Assembly (NCBI GenBank): GCA_027488375.1
Contig: JAIYBW010000005.1
Span: 1-64,000 of the forward strand
Length of the DNA: 64,000 bases
Source of the DNA: Pseudomonadota bacterium
Lineage (GTDB): Bacteria; Bdellovibrionota; Bacteriovoracia; Bacteriovoracales; Bacteriovoracaceae
Reading direction: 5' to 3'
The notes below the pieces were generated by a model. That model was given only the letters and a program-made list of their open reading frames with translations. It had not been told where the DNA came from and did no database searches. Positions within the stretch are counted from its first letter, which is position 1, and each line of letters starts with the position of its first letter. Below, piece after piece: positions 36,419 to 44,593 of this stretch. The position numbers and the translations under genes are program-made.

Positions 36419-36630
36419 TGACCCTCGTAGCCGTTCACGTATCCAGAGAAAAAACAGGCCCGTGGACAAACACCTACCGTGAGGTTCATAGAAAGCACGT
36501 GACCTACATTACCCATTGAATCTCTGAAAAAGTTTGTAAATAAATTGGAGATTTTAAAGCCGAGGATCAAGGCAAAAGCGAGAATAAAAATGTACTCAAC
36601 AGTCGCTTGACCGATTTGAAAATATCTCAT
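36415..36630 (-). CDS. Small Flp-like prepilin
   Basis: 71 aa. Leader MRYFQIG, then QATVEYIFILAFALILGF: Gly/Gln cleavage with Glu at +5 and Tyr at +6, as in Flp pilins. The tail has two Cys (VCPRACFFSG). It lies between the major pilin and peptidase genes. A minor pilin or alternative subunit. Confidence 0.8.
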   Translation of the reverse strand: MRYFQIGQATVEYIFILAFALILGFKISNLFTNFFRDSMGNVGHVLSMNLTVGVCPRACFFSGYVNGYEGQ

Positions 36631-36682
36631 CCCGAAAGTTTATCATGATCAAGTAACTAGGCAAGTACTGAAGACTTGCCTG

Positions 36683-36892
36683 TTACTGACCAAACTCTTT
36701 TGAAATGTTTGAGTTCACACCTTTCATCACGTTACCAAGTACACCACCTTCACCGTTTTCACCCATCAATTGATTGGTGATGGCTCCTTTGAACTTAATA
36801 ACAATGGCTGCTGCCACCGCCACAAGCAGAATATACTCAGTTGAAGTTTGCCCACTTTCATCTTTAAAGTAAGCAATGAGTTTATGCTTCAT
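36683..36892 (-). CDS. flp: Flp/Fap major pilin
   Basis: 69 aa. Leader MKHKLIAYFKDESG, then QTSTEYILLVAVAAAIVIKF with Glu+5/Tyr+6, the hallmark of Flp pilins. The rest is Gly-rich (GENGEGGVLGNVMKG). First gene of the operon, behind a very strong ribosome-binding site (AAGGGGGG) and a TATAAT promoter, as expected for the abundant subunit. A 52-nt gap to the next gene may let it be made in excess. Confidence 0.9.
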   Translation of the reverse strand: MKHKLIAYFKDESGQTSTEYILLVAVAAAIVIKFKGAITNQLMGENGEGGVLGNVMKGVNSNISKEFGQ

Positions 36893-36976
36893 ACTTATCC
36901 CCCCTTAAAGGATTCTATCTTTCAGCTTTATCGTCTTTACCACCCAAAAACTTTAGAGGTCTTCTCTAATTTAATT

Positions 36977-36982
36977 ATTATA
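36977..36982 (-). promoter_or_regulatory. Probable -10 element of the Tad operon promoter
   Basis: On the minus strand TATAAT lies about 85 nt before the flp start codon; no good -35 is seen, so an activator may be needed. The leader is about 78 nt. It sits about 110 bp from the divergent 6S RNA promoter, in the same non-coding region. Confidence 0.4.
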
Positions 36983-37089
36983 ACACTAAGCACAATTATG
37001 ACTCATTTATTTAAGTTAAATGACATAAGCACTTGAAATTGCAAAAACTCAATAGAGCTAAGCTGCCAACAATTGTTGAATCTTGCCTA

Positions 37090-37118
37090 TGAACAGATTT
37101 CTAAAAATGATTTATAAT
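37090..37118 (+). promoter_or_regulatory. Promoter of the 6S RNA gene
   Basis: TGAACA (37090-37095), 17-nt spacer, perfect TATAAT (37113-37118); the start would be at G37125, the first base of the closing stem of the RNA. Confidence 0.65.
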
Positions 37119-37124
37119 AAGATT

Positions 37125-37310
37125 GGGTTCGGGCCGAAGCCATAAAGTTTCGCCCCTACGATTTTTTTTTCGGGAGCGGTCCCTGGTCACGGTGTGCAAG
37201 CTTGCCTGGTTTAGTATTAAGCCAGAATGTGAGAAGCCTAAAGTGATTACTAATTGCGCCCACCTAGTTATCTAGGGGCGCGAAACCGTTTTAAGACTTC
37301 ACTCGAACCC
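37125..37310 (+). ncRNA. ssrS: 6S RNA
   Basis: About 186 nt, GC-rich against an AT-rich background, without an ORF. Closing stem GGGTTCG (37125-37131) with CGAACCC (37304-37310). Next stem GTTTCG (37147-37152) with CGAAAC (37281-37286). A large internal bubble follows, then an upper arm capped by the hairpin CTGGTTTA-GTAT-TAAGCCAG (37206-37225). The segment GAGAAGCCTAAA (37231-37242) matches the GAGAAGCCT of Escherichia coli 6S RNA at the same place, and a 3'-side hairpin (GCGCCC...GGGGCGC) mirrors that of known 6S RNAs. 6S RNA mimics an open promoter and sequesters sigma-70 polymerase in stationary phase. The 480-bp gene gap around it holds only this RNA and two promoters. Confidence 0.85.
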
Positions 37311-37371
37311 TTCATCACATCTCGCCTTGTTTTATCTTGACGTTATAAGTTAGAACTCAAACAATCATTAT

Positions 37372-37902
37372 ATGGAATATATTAATGTAAATGATTATCA
37401 AAATATCTCATGGATTGAATCCCTAGCACTTGAAGAAGTGAATATGGAAGAATCCGGAATAATCAGATTTAATGATCACTTAAATACACAAGCACTTCTT
37501 GAAGAATCATCACTCAATTTTGTTAATAAACTTAAAGATCGTTTTGAATTTTATGTCTCTCTATTTAATCAGTATCGCACCCAAAGAGATCAATCGCGTG
37601 GAATAAAAGTTTTTAGAATTTCTAATACAGTAAATGATTTTATTCTTTTTAGAAACTCACTTAAATTGATTGTCGCTCGTCGTGCTCCAGATGTTATCAG
37701 CATTGGTTTTCTTTCAAATAATGGCGGTTTATTTGCGGCCCGCCTAGCGAATGAAAATCAATCGGCCCATGCCATTCATGAAATTAAGGCCCATGTAGGA
37801 CCTTTCAATACTATTTCTTGGAGATTCCAAGGAGAACCTGTTGAGGTTGAAGCCTTAGTTAAGTATTACCTCACAGAATTTATAAAAAATTCCTCACGTT
37901 AA
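37372..37902 (+). CDS. Hypothetical protein downstream of 6S RNA
   Basis: 176 aa, soluble, without signal or membrane segment. A mixed alpha/beta C-terminal half (DFILFRNSLKLIVARRAPDVISIGFL, then GGLFAARLA) looks like a compact domain but matches nothing that I recognise. No good ribosome-binding site precedes the ATG. It overlaps the convergent epimerase gene by 9 bp. 6S RNA is often followed by a folate gene (fthC); this is not one. Confidence 0.65.
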   Translation: MEYINVNDYQNISWIESLALEEVNMEESGIIRFNDHLNTQALLEESSLNFVNKLKDRFEFYVSLFNQYRTQRDQSRGIKVFRISNTVNDFILFRNSLKLIVARRAPDVISIGFLSNNGGLFAARLANENQSAHAIHEIKAHVGPFNTISWRFQGEPVEVEALVKYYLTEFIKNSSR

Positions 37903-38814
37903 AATTTCAGAGGTTAATCTTTTTTGAGTTAATGTTAAAGATTCCTCGACTGTAGGCATTTTCAAACCTAAAAAATTTTCTGTATTTTGAGTATCAAGCT
38001 TATAAAAAAATTGATTTGAACCACTTGAACTAGGGGCATCAGCAGGAAATAAAGAAGTCGCCTTTTGAATAAAATTATCATCTTTTTTAAATGTTTTTGC
38101 CACTAACTTTGCAAACTCATAACGAGTCATAAAATCTGATGAAGAAATTTGAAAGAGCCTATTTGTAACTCCAGATTCACATAACGATTTCAAAATTCGC
38201 CCAAGAACTAGTACATCTAAGAAACCTGTCACAACATTATCGTCAGCTAAAAAAGATTCTCCTTTCACAAAAGAAGCCTGTAAAAGTTCAAACCAATTAG
38301 GATGTTTCGGGCCATAAGACCTTCCATAAAGAGGGGCACAACGTAAAACAAGATAATTTAAACAGGATCTTTGAACGTAGTATTCACTTGATGATAAACT
38401 TGATCCAAATACTGTATTCGGGAAAGGAGTATCACTCTCCTTATAAATAGTATTCTCTCCTCCCATCACGAAACAGGAAGAGATCAAAATAAATTTTGCA
38501 CCATATCTCTCAGATGCAGAACAAACATTCACTGCTCCAACAGAGTTTAAAGCATCGGCTTGTTTTGGGTTAAGCTTACACTCCGTAAGGGAACTCATCC
38601 CAACAGCATAGATTGTATAATCTGGCTTCAAGACACCAATCAAACTAGAAACATAGTCTTTTTTAAAAACATCACAGGGATAACAAGTGACGCCTGGTAT
38701 CTCCATAGGCGTTTTATGATAGGTGCCAATTACTCTAAAATGATCTTTTAAATAAAGAGCTAAATTAGAACCAACAAAGGAGGAAGCTCCTACAATTAAG
38801 ACTGTTTTCTTCAT
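37894..38814 (-). CDS. SDR-family (RmlD-like) epimerase/reductase, degenerate active site
   Basis: 306 aa. Rossmann NAD(P) motif GASSFVGSNLALYL (9-22), then DVFKKDYV, LISSCFVMGG and a substrate domain as in RmlD/NAD-dependent epimerases. Where the family has the catalytic YxxxK (consensus YGxSK), this protein reads FGSSLSSSE, with neither Tyr nor Lys. It may therefore bind nucleotide without classic SDR chemistry. A regulatory or scaffold role is possible. It is next to the flagellin genes, where sugar-nucleotide enzymes often serve flagellin glycosylation, but this is only context. Confidence 0.8.
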   Translation of the reverse strand: MKKTVLIVGASSFVGSNLALYLKDHFRVIGTYHKTPMEIPGVTCYPCDVFKKDYVSSLIGVLKPDYTIYAVGMSSLTECKLNPKQADALNSVGAVNVCSASERYGAKFILISSCFVMGGENTIYKESDTPFPNTVFGSSLSSSEYYVQRSCLNYLVLRCAPLYGRSYGPKHPNWFELLQASFVKGESFLADDNVVTGFLDVLVLGRILKSLCESGVTNRLFQISSSDFMTRYEFAKLVAKTFKKDDNFIQKATSLFPADAPSSSGSNQFFYKLDTQNTENFLGLKMPTVEESLTLTQKRLTSEILT

Positions 38815-38852
38815 GAATTGATTTTAGCATTAAATTTGATTTGAAAAGAAAT

Positions 38853-38882
38853 AGAAAAACCTTCCCCCATTCGGGGGAAGGT
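38853..38882 (-). terminator. Flagellin gene terminator
   Basis: CCTTCCCCC/GGGGGAAGG 9-bp stem (about 38860-38881) followed by TTTTTCT on the minus strand. Confidence 0.92.
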
Positions 38883-38896
38883 AAGTGGGTGTGTAA

Positions 38897-39730
38897 TTAG
38901 CCAATCAACTTTAGGGCCATATTTGTTGCCTGATTCGCCTGAGCTAGTACCGAAACACCTGCCTGGGTTAGAATGTTATTCTTGGCCAGGTCCGCTGTTT
39001 CAGATGCTACGTCTACATCACGAATCCTAGAGTTTGCGGCACTAAAATTCTCTTCTGTGATCGCCAAGCTGTTGCTGGCAGATTGCAGTCGATTTTGTAG
39101 CGCTCCAAGGTTGGCACGATTAGAGTTAATCCGTACCAACGCTTCGTCAAGCTTTGCGAGTGATAACTGTGCGCCTTCCTTGTTACTAATGGTTTCGCCA
39201 TTAATCCCAAGTGTTTCAAGTGTAGAGTCAACTTCAACAGCGTCATATTTGAGTCTGTCATTGGTCGGATCATTGTGGATACCGACTTGAATTTCAACCA
39301 CTCCACCTGTGCCATCGAGAAGGCTTCTTCCATTGAATTCTGAACTCTTTGAGATCCGCTGAATCTCGTCTTTAAGATTCTGGAATTCAATATCTGAAAA
39401 CTTTCTTTCAGTGTCGCCCACAGTATCAGAGGCTGCTTGAACGGCAAGCTCCCTGAGACGAATAACGATGTTGGATACTTCGTTGAGGCCACCTTCTGCT
39501 GTCTGAATAAGTGAGATACCATCATCTGAGTTCCTTTTAGCTTGTCTGAGTCCTCGGATGTGACTTTTCAGTTTTTCACTGATCGCCAATCCAGCCGCAT
39601 CGTCAGCCGCGCGAGTAATCCTTTCACCGCTGGACATTTTTCTTAAATTACTGTCCAAGTTAAACTTTGTAACACCTAAAGCCCGTTGAGCTGCTAAGCT
39701 CGAAACGTTCGTATTTATTCTTAATCCCAT
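38897..39730 (-). CDS. fliC: Flagellin (copy A)
   Basis: 277 aa. Conserved D0/D1 N-terminus MGLRINTNVSSLAAQRAL and C-terminus DVDVASETADLAKNNILTQAGVSVLAQAN. The length means D2/D3 surface domains are missing, as in other compact flagellins. AGGAGATTAAAAC precedes the ATG. No convincing sigma-28 promoter lies in its 184-bp upstream gap, so it may be co-expressed with copy B or use another sigma factor. Confidence 0.97.
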   Translation of the reverse strand: MGLRINTNVSSLAAQRALGVTKFNLDSNLRKMSSGERITRAADDAAGLAISEKLKSHIRGLRQAKRNSDDGISLIQTAEGGLNEVSNIVIRLRELAVQAASDTVGDTERKFSDIEFQNLKDEIQRISKSSEFNGRSLLDGTGGVVEIQVGIHNDPTNDRLKYDAVEVDSTLETLGINGETISNKEGAQLSLAKLDEALVRINSNRANLGALQNRLQSASNSLAITEENFSAANSRIRDVDVASETADLAKNNILTQAGVSVLAQANQATNMALKLIG

Positions 39731-39914
39731 GTTTTAATCTCCTGTTAGCATTGTGAACCTCCATGTTCAGTTGGGGACTTTCTGTCCACCGGTTGTTTGT
39801 TTTTAAAAAAACCACTACCCTTTAAATCAACTCGCTAGTACACACACCCACTATCAAGTTTTGCAGGATTCGTTTTACATCAGTTTTCTTAAGGCCTAAG
39901 CCTCTGGGATATTA

Positions 39915-40763
39915 CTATCCCTGAGAAGCGGCATTAATAAGGCTAAGAGCGTTCGAAGTCGATTGATTCGCCTGAGCCAATACTGAAGTACCTGCTTGCA
40001 TTAAGATATTCGTTCTTGTCATCTCTGAAGTTGCAGAAGCAATATCAGTGTCACGGATTCGAGAATTTGCAGCAGCCAAGTTTTCGTTAGAAATCTGGAT
40101 GTTATTAATCGTCGATTGAAGACGGTTTTGGAGAGCACCAAAGTCTGCTCTGATTCCAGAAACGTTTTGAATCGCCTGATCAATAGCGGCCAGCGAGTTC
40201 TGAGCCGAAATTTTGTCTGATACGGAAGCTAAGTTTAGTCCTAGTGCTGCTACGTTAACATCTGCTGAAGAAGCATCGAATGTTAATCTGTCAGCGAGAG
40301 GATCATTTCTTGTACCAATTTGGATATCAAAAACTGAACCTGTACCATTTAGAAGAGGAACTCGGTTGAACTCTGTAGAGTTTGCAATACGATCGACCTC
40401 TGACATCAATTGTTCGAATTCAACGTTAAGGAATTTTCTTTCTGTTGGCCCGATAGTATCAGAAGCTGCTTGCACTGCTAGTTCGCGAAGACGAATCATA
40501 ATGTTTCCGACTTCAGCTAAAGCACCTTCAGCGATTTGCACTAAAGAGATACCGTCTTGAGCATTTCTTTCTGCCTGACCCAAACCACGAATTTGAGCTT
40601 TTAAATTTTCAGAGATTGCTAAACCTGCAGCATCGTCACCAGCACGGTTGATTCTGCTACCTGAAGATAATTGCTCTAACACTTTCTGTTGAGCATTCTT
40701 TGTTTGACCTAAGTTCCTTTGCGCGTTCAGCGAAGAAACGTTTGTGTTGATACGCAAACCCAT
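39915..40763 (-). CDS. fliC: Flagellin (copy B)
   Basis: 282 aa and a close paralogue of copy A, sharing MGLRINTNVSSL, SGxRIxRAxDDAAGLAIS, IxLRELAVQAASDT and the C-terminal LxQAGxSVLAQANQ. It also lacks D2/D3. AAGGAGGATT before the ATG is a near-perfect ribosome-binding site, and a sigma-28 promoter lies upstream. Two flagellins suggest a filament built in segments, as seen in other predatory bacteria. Confidence 0.97.
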   Translation of the reverse strand: MGLRINTNVSSLNAQRNLGQTKNAQQKVLEQLSSGSRINRAGDDAAGLAISENLKAQIRGLGQAERNAQDGISLVQIAEGALAEVGNIMIRLRELAVQAASDTIGPTERKFLNVEFEQLMSEVDRIANSTEFNRVPLLNGTGSVFDIQIGTRNDPLADRLTFDASSADVNVAALGLNLASVSDKISAQNSLAAIDQAIQNVSGIRADFGALQNRLQSTINNIQISNENLAAANSRIRDTDIASATSEMTRTNILMQAGTSVLAQANQSTSNALSLINAASQG

Positions 40764-40841
40764 AAATCCTCCTTGATCGGGTTTCTCTAATCTCGCTCCT
40801 TGAGAAAAGAGTTGAAAGCCTCAATGGCCTTCATGTTCAAC

Positions 40842-40868
40842 TTTTCGACGATGCACAAAAGAACTTTA
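40842..40868 (-). promoter_or_regulatory. Sigma-28 (FliA) flagellin promoter
   Basis: On the minus strand TAAAGTTC (40861-40868), exactly 11 nt, then GTCGAAAA (40842-40849). The consensus is TAAAGTTT-N11-GCCGATAA: 7/8 and 6/8 matches. The leader to copy B is about 70 nt. Confidence 0.8.
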
Positions 40869-40987
40869 GTTTTTTGTAAAAACTTTTTACACTCACTAAA
40901 AAAACCTATAAGCAATTGATATTACAGGGTTTAATATCTAGGCAAAAATTTCCGGGGCAAATAGGCTTAAAGTTTAGATAATGAATT

Positions 40988-41986
40988 ATGACTATAACTA
41001 ATCTTAAAAATGCACCTCATCTCTATTCCGAAACACTTTCCCTCATTGAAAAGGCCTTCAACTATCAAAAACCACATCAATTTGAAGTAGATTTTGCTCC
41101 TTTAATAAGTCCGAGTAATCATCAAAACTCCTTTCTGAAGCTTAATTCAGAGGGAAATGTGATCGCACATATTGGATTCTGTAAACGCTCTCTTTTAAAT
41201 TACCCCATTGGGATGTTAGGTGGTATCGCAGTAGATGAGAAGTATCGAGGAGAAGGACATTTTAACGATCTCATGCAAGAAATAATTTCTGAATTCAAGA
41301 GTGATGTAGCCATTTTTATGCTCTGGAGTGATCAAGAAAAACTCTATAACAAATTTGGTTTTTATCTCTGTGGAAGTCAGTTTGAACGAGAACAACTTCA
41401 TCAAACGAAGAATTATAAAAAAACATTGATTCAATCTCTAACTCCTTTGGAAAAAGAAGATATTAAAAATTTATACAATAATTCTTTTTGCAAAAACTAT
41501 CTCAGTCTTTCTCGAAAAAATGAGGATTGGGAGAATTTAGAAAAAATTGTTTCGAGTGATTTATACATAAAACAAAAAAATAATAAAATTTCAGACTATT
41601 TTTTCATGAATAAAGGCCAGGACCTTCATGACGTTATATTTGAATACGGAACTTCTGGTCATGTGGCGGATCTTCTCAATGAAATAAGGGCCTATGGCAA
41701 AGTATGGAGTGCAAATCCTTCAGATTCAGATGCGGAAGCCCAGTATCAATTTTTTATTTCACCAGGGGACACTCGTCTATTTTCTAGTTTTATAAAAGAA
41801 TACACCCATCATCAAATCTCTATTAGAGAAGTTAATCAGATCAAACAAGAGGTTTATTTTGACTTTAAAGAGGAGCTCCTGAGCTTAGATATAGAGGAGT
41901 TTTTAAGAGGAATTTTAGGTCCGGCGCCCTTTGAAGAACTTGGCGATTTGCCACCCATCTTTATTAGTGGACTAGATAGTATTTGA
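40988..41986 (+). CDS. GNAT-family N-acetyltransferase
   Basis: 332 aa. The N-terminal half is a GNAT domain with the acetyl-CoA motif GGIAVDEKYRGEGHFNDLMQEII (about 78-100) and IFMLWSDQEKLYNKFGF. The C-terminal half (about 150-330) is a second region without a known fold, similar in layout to two-lobed Eis-like acetyltransferases. The substrate is unknown. It is divergent from the flagellin operon and convergent with the UbiB-like gene, 2 bp apart. Confidence 0.85.
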   Translation: MTITNLKNAPHLYSETLSLIEKAFNYQKPHQFEVDFAPLISPSNHQNSFLKLNSEGNVIAHIGFCKRSLLNYPIGMLGGIAVDEKYRGEGHFNDLMQEIISEFKSDVAIFMLWSDQEKLYNKFGFYLCGSQFEREQLHQTKNYKKTLIQSLTPLEKEDIKNLYNNSFCKNYLSLSRKNEDWENLEKIVSSDLYIKQKNNKISDYFFMNKGQDLHDVIFEYGTSGHVADLLNEIRAYGKVWSANPSDSDAEAQYQFFISPGDTRLFSSFIKEYTHHQISIREVNQIKQEVYFDFKEELLSLDIEEFLRGILGPAPFEELGDLPPIFISGLDSI

Positions 41987-41988
41987 AA

Positions 41989-43701
41989 TTAGTACTTTCG
42001 AAGTGTCGTAATTCTTATGAGTAAATAGGCTGCAAAAGTCCAGAAAATCCAAGAGAGTGGTGGAACATCATAAAGAGTGACGACTTGAATATCTTTTACA
42101 AAGAGCACTCCTCCAAGGATAAAAACGGAAGCGAGAAGTGAAACACCCAGTAAGTAAAAAGACCTATTAATGCTTTTTGAAAGATGATCAATCTCTTTAA
42201 TTTTTAATTCTAATGCATAGTTATTCTTAGAAGTTTCTTTTAAAAACCATTTTAAGTGCTTAGGAACGATTCGAAGGGAAGTCACAACATCTTTGGCAAC
42301 CCACATCAACTCTTCTTGAGCATTTTTTGTCGAAAGTATTTCCTGCACCAAATGGTCTAAATCTTTCTCTAGGATTTGAAATATATTGAGATCTAGTCCT
42401 ATTGATTTTCCGACTCCATCGAGAGTTATAAGGGCCCTAAAAATAATAAACCATTCTCGGGGCAAATAGAGTTCATGCTTACTTAAGGTTTTTATTAAGT
42501 TGCGTACGAGCTCCGACATATTGGTCTCTTTAACACTTAAACCAACAAAGGGAGATATGGCATCCTTTATGTCACGAATGAGTTCTTCATGATCCGGAAT
42601 CTTTTCATATTCTGCGACTTCAAGAAATTCATAAACAAGATTGTCATAATTATGAGACAGCAATGAATACATGATCGCGATTAAGTTGGCCCGGTTCTTT
42701 TTGCTTAATGTCCCCATGAGCCCAAAATCGATAATTCCAATTTTGTTTTCGGGAAGAACAAAGAAATTTCCTCCATGGAGATCAGCATGAAAAAAACCAT
42801 CTGCTAACAAGGTATGAGTAAAGAGCTCAACACTCCTCAATAGTCTCTGAACAGTGATCTCTCCAAGTTGCTCAAGAGAATTGAATTCATTGAAGGGCTT
42901 CCCCTCGAGGAACTCTAAGACGAGGACTTCTTGAGAGCTAAATTCTTTATACACTTTGGGAACAACAAGGAATCCATCTTTATCAATGCTTTCTAAGTTT
43001 TTCTTAAGTCGTTCGCAATTCTGGGCTTCAGTTTGAAAGTTCAGTTCAGTTTGGGTACTTTTAAAAAAGTCTTTAATCACTTTCGAAAGCCCCAAAAACT
43101 TAATGTCTGATGAAGCTCGCTCTAATCTTTCAACAATAAAGAGTAGAATTTCAAAGTCCGTATTAATGGTCTTAGCGATATGAGGACGCTTGACTTTGAC
43201 GACTACTTTTTCACCATTTAAGAGAACAGCTTTATAAACAACACCAATTGAAGCTGTACCAATCGCTTCCTGATCGAAACTGGTAAAAACCGTCTCTATC
43301 TTTCGACCTAGATTCGTTTCGATTACTTGGCGGGCAACATCAAAAGGTATGCCCTTTACTTTGTTTTGAAGTAATTTGAGTTCCTTAATGAGAGCAGGAT
43401 CAAAAATGTCTTCACGCGTTGCAAGCAATTGACCTAGCTTAATAAAACTTGGCCCTAACTCTTCAAAACTTTGTCTTAATTGAGATCCAAAAATTTGCCA
43501 CCACTCATCAGGAGACAAATCCTCCCTCTTAAGCTGAGAAACTCTCGCAGGCAAAACAAAACCAGGAATAACTTTATCGAGACCAGATTTAACGATCAGT
43601 TCAGAAAAACCATGTCGACTCAACACGGTCAAGATCTCTCTAAAGCGAGCGACATTTTTAATTGTCTTACTTATACCTATGCCGGTTTTTATCAAATCCA
43701 T
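41989..43701 (-). CDS. UbiB/ABC1-family atypical kinase
   Basis: 570 aa. UbiB signatures: KxGQ motif in GPSFIKLGQLLATRED, a nucleotide loop GTASIGVVYKAVL with catalytic-site Lys in VVVKVKRP, HADLHGGNFF (catalytic loop) and IIDFGLMG (metal-binding). Two transmembrane helices at the C-terminus (about 515-565) anchor it. The family supports ubiquinone or related isoprenoid-lipid metabolism through ATPase activity. No ubi gene is nearby. Confidence 0.93.
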   Translation of the reverse strand: MDLIKTGIGISKTIKNVARFREILTVLSRHGFSELIVKSGLDKVIPGFVLPARVSQLKREDLSPDEWWQIFGSQLRQSFEELGPSFIKLGQLLATREDIFDPALIKELKLLQNKVKGIPFDVARQVIETNLGRKIETVFTSFDQEAIGTASIGVVYKAVLLNGEKVVVKVKRPHIAKTINTDFEILLFIVERLERASSDIKFLGLSKVIKDFFKSTQTELNFQTEAQNCERLKKNLESIDKDGFLVVPKVYKEFSSQEVLVLEFLEGKPFNEFNSLEQLGEITVQRLLRSVELFTHTLLADGFFHADLHGGNFFVLPENKIGIIDFGLMGTLSKKNRANLIAIMYSLLSHNYDNLVYEFLEVAEYEKIPDHEELIRDIKDAISPFVGLSVKETNMSELVRNLIKTLSKHELYLPREWFIIFRALITLDGVGKSIGLDLNIFQILEKDLDHLVQEILSTKNAQEELMWVAKDVVTSLRIVPKHLKWFLKETSKNNYALELKIKEIDHLSKSINRSFYLLGVSLLASVFILGGVLFVKDIQVVTLYDVPPLSWIFWTFAAYLLIRITTLRKY

Positions 43702-43787
43702 AAATTTCGCTCTCGATTGATATATTTATGGTAAGATAGTTTTCAGTATTAGCAAAAACCATAGCTTAAAAGAATTTTTTACCGCTT

Positions 43788-44288
43788 ATGCTCAAGCGAA
43801 CCTTATTAATCTTGTCAGTTATTTATTCAACCCTCGCTACCGGTGTAGAAACCTGTAGTCGATTAGCGACTATCAATTACCAAGATGTCCTGGTAGATGC
43901 GAGCAGCTCAAATCGTGGTGAGGGACTGCGCTTTTATCTTTCCAAGGACCCTGTCTCAAAAGAACTTCTTAATCAGTATCAACTGAATAACCGCCCAACC
44001 TGGAAAAGTGCTGCCGCAAGTACATTTGGAACGGCCATGCTTTTAGTCGGTTTATTACGAAATGATTCAGGCGAGGATGAAGCCTTTACCAATAAAAACT
44101 TTCTCATTTTAGGAGGAATGTCATTAATTGGTTTTAGTTATCTTGTTTCAAAAACTAATCAATATCGAAACGAATATTTACTTTTGAATGCAATTGAAGA
44201 GTATAACAAACGAAATAATCCCAAAATTTACTTCTCTCCTACGATCGATGGCAAAGGTGCTGGTGTTGGTATAGGAAAGGAATTTTAA
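43788..44288 (+). CDS. Secreted/membrane hypothetical protein
   Basis: 166 aa. Signal peptide (to about Gly19), one extracytoplasmic Cys, and two hydrophobic helices in the middle (SAAASTFGTAMLLVGLL and FLILGGMSLIGFSYLV). The tail is Gly-rich (GKGAGVGIGKEF). Its stop overlaps the next start by one base (TAATG). Unknown family. Confidence 0.7.
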   Translation: MLKRTLLILSVIYSTLATGVETCSRLATINYQDVLVDASSSNRGEGLRFYLSKDPVSKELLNQYQLNNRPTWKSAAASTFGTAMLLVGLLRNDSGEDEAFTNKNFLILGGMSLIGFSYLVSKTNQYRNEYLLLNAIEEYNKRNNPKIYFSPTIDGKGAGVGIGKEF

Positions 44289-44578
44289 TGAGCTTAAAAT
44301 GTCATCGATGCTCTAAAGAACTCTCTGCAACATTTAGCATCATGGTCAGTCGCAGTGACACCTGTTCAAGCTGTATGGCCGACATCAGATGTTGCAAAAT
44401 GTGCACCTTTTATGACCCTAGATCATATAACGAGTGCCGAGAATCAAATGCAGACCGCATCACAGAGAAGGAAAAAGCAAATTTTTGTGATTATTTTAAG
44501 ATTGGCACTGGAACAGATGATGCAGAAAAGGCAAGATTAGATGCCCTGGCCAAAGCTGCTGCCCTATTTAAAAAGTAA
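44288..44578 (+). CDS. Cys-rich zinc-ribbon-like protein
   Basis: 96 aa. Eight Cys in pairs: CHRC (5-8), CSSC (27-30), CCKMC (35-39), ECR and FCDYF, followed by a helical Ala/Lys tail (EKARLDALAKAAALFKK). This suggests one or two zinc-binding sites. It lies 15 nt before greA, so an RNA polymerase or nucleic-acid link is possible but unproven. Confidence 0.75.
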   Translation: MSLKCHRCSKELSATFSIMVSRSDTCSSCMADIRCCKMCTFYDPRSYNECRESNADRITEKEKANFCDYFKIGTGTDDAEKARLDALAKAAALFKK

Positions 44579-44593
44579 TTAAGGATCTTTATT

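Noticed and set aside
39731..39914. Sigma-28 promoter for flagellin copy A
   Set aside because: TAAAGGGT is present but the -10 position reads TAAAAACA, unlike GCCGATAA.
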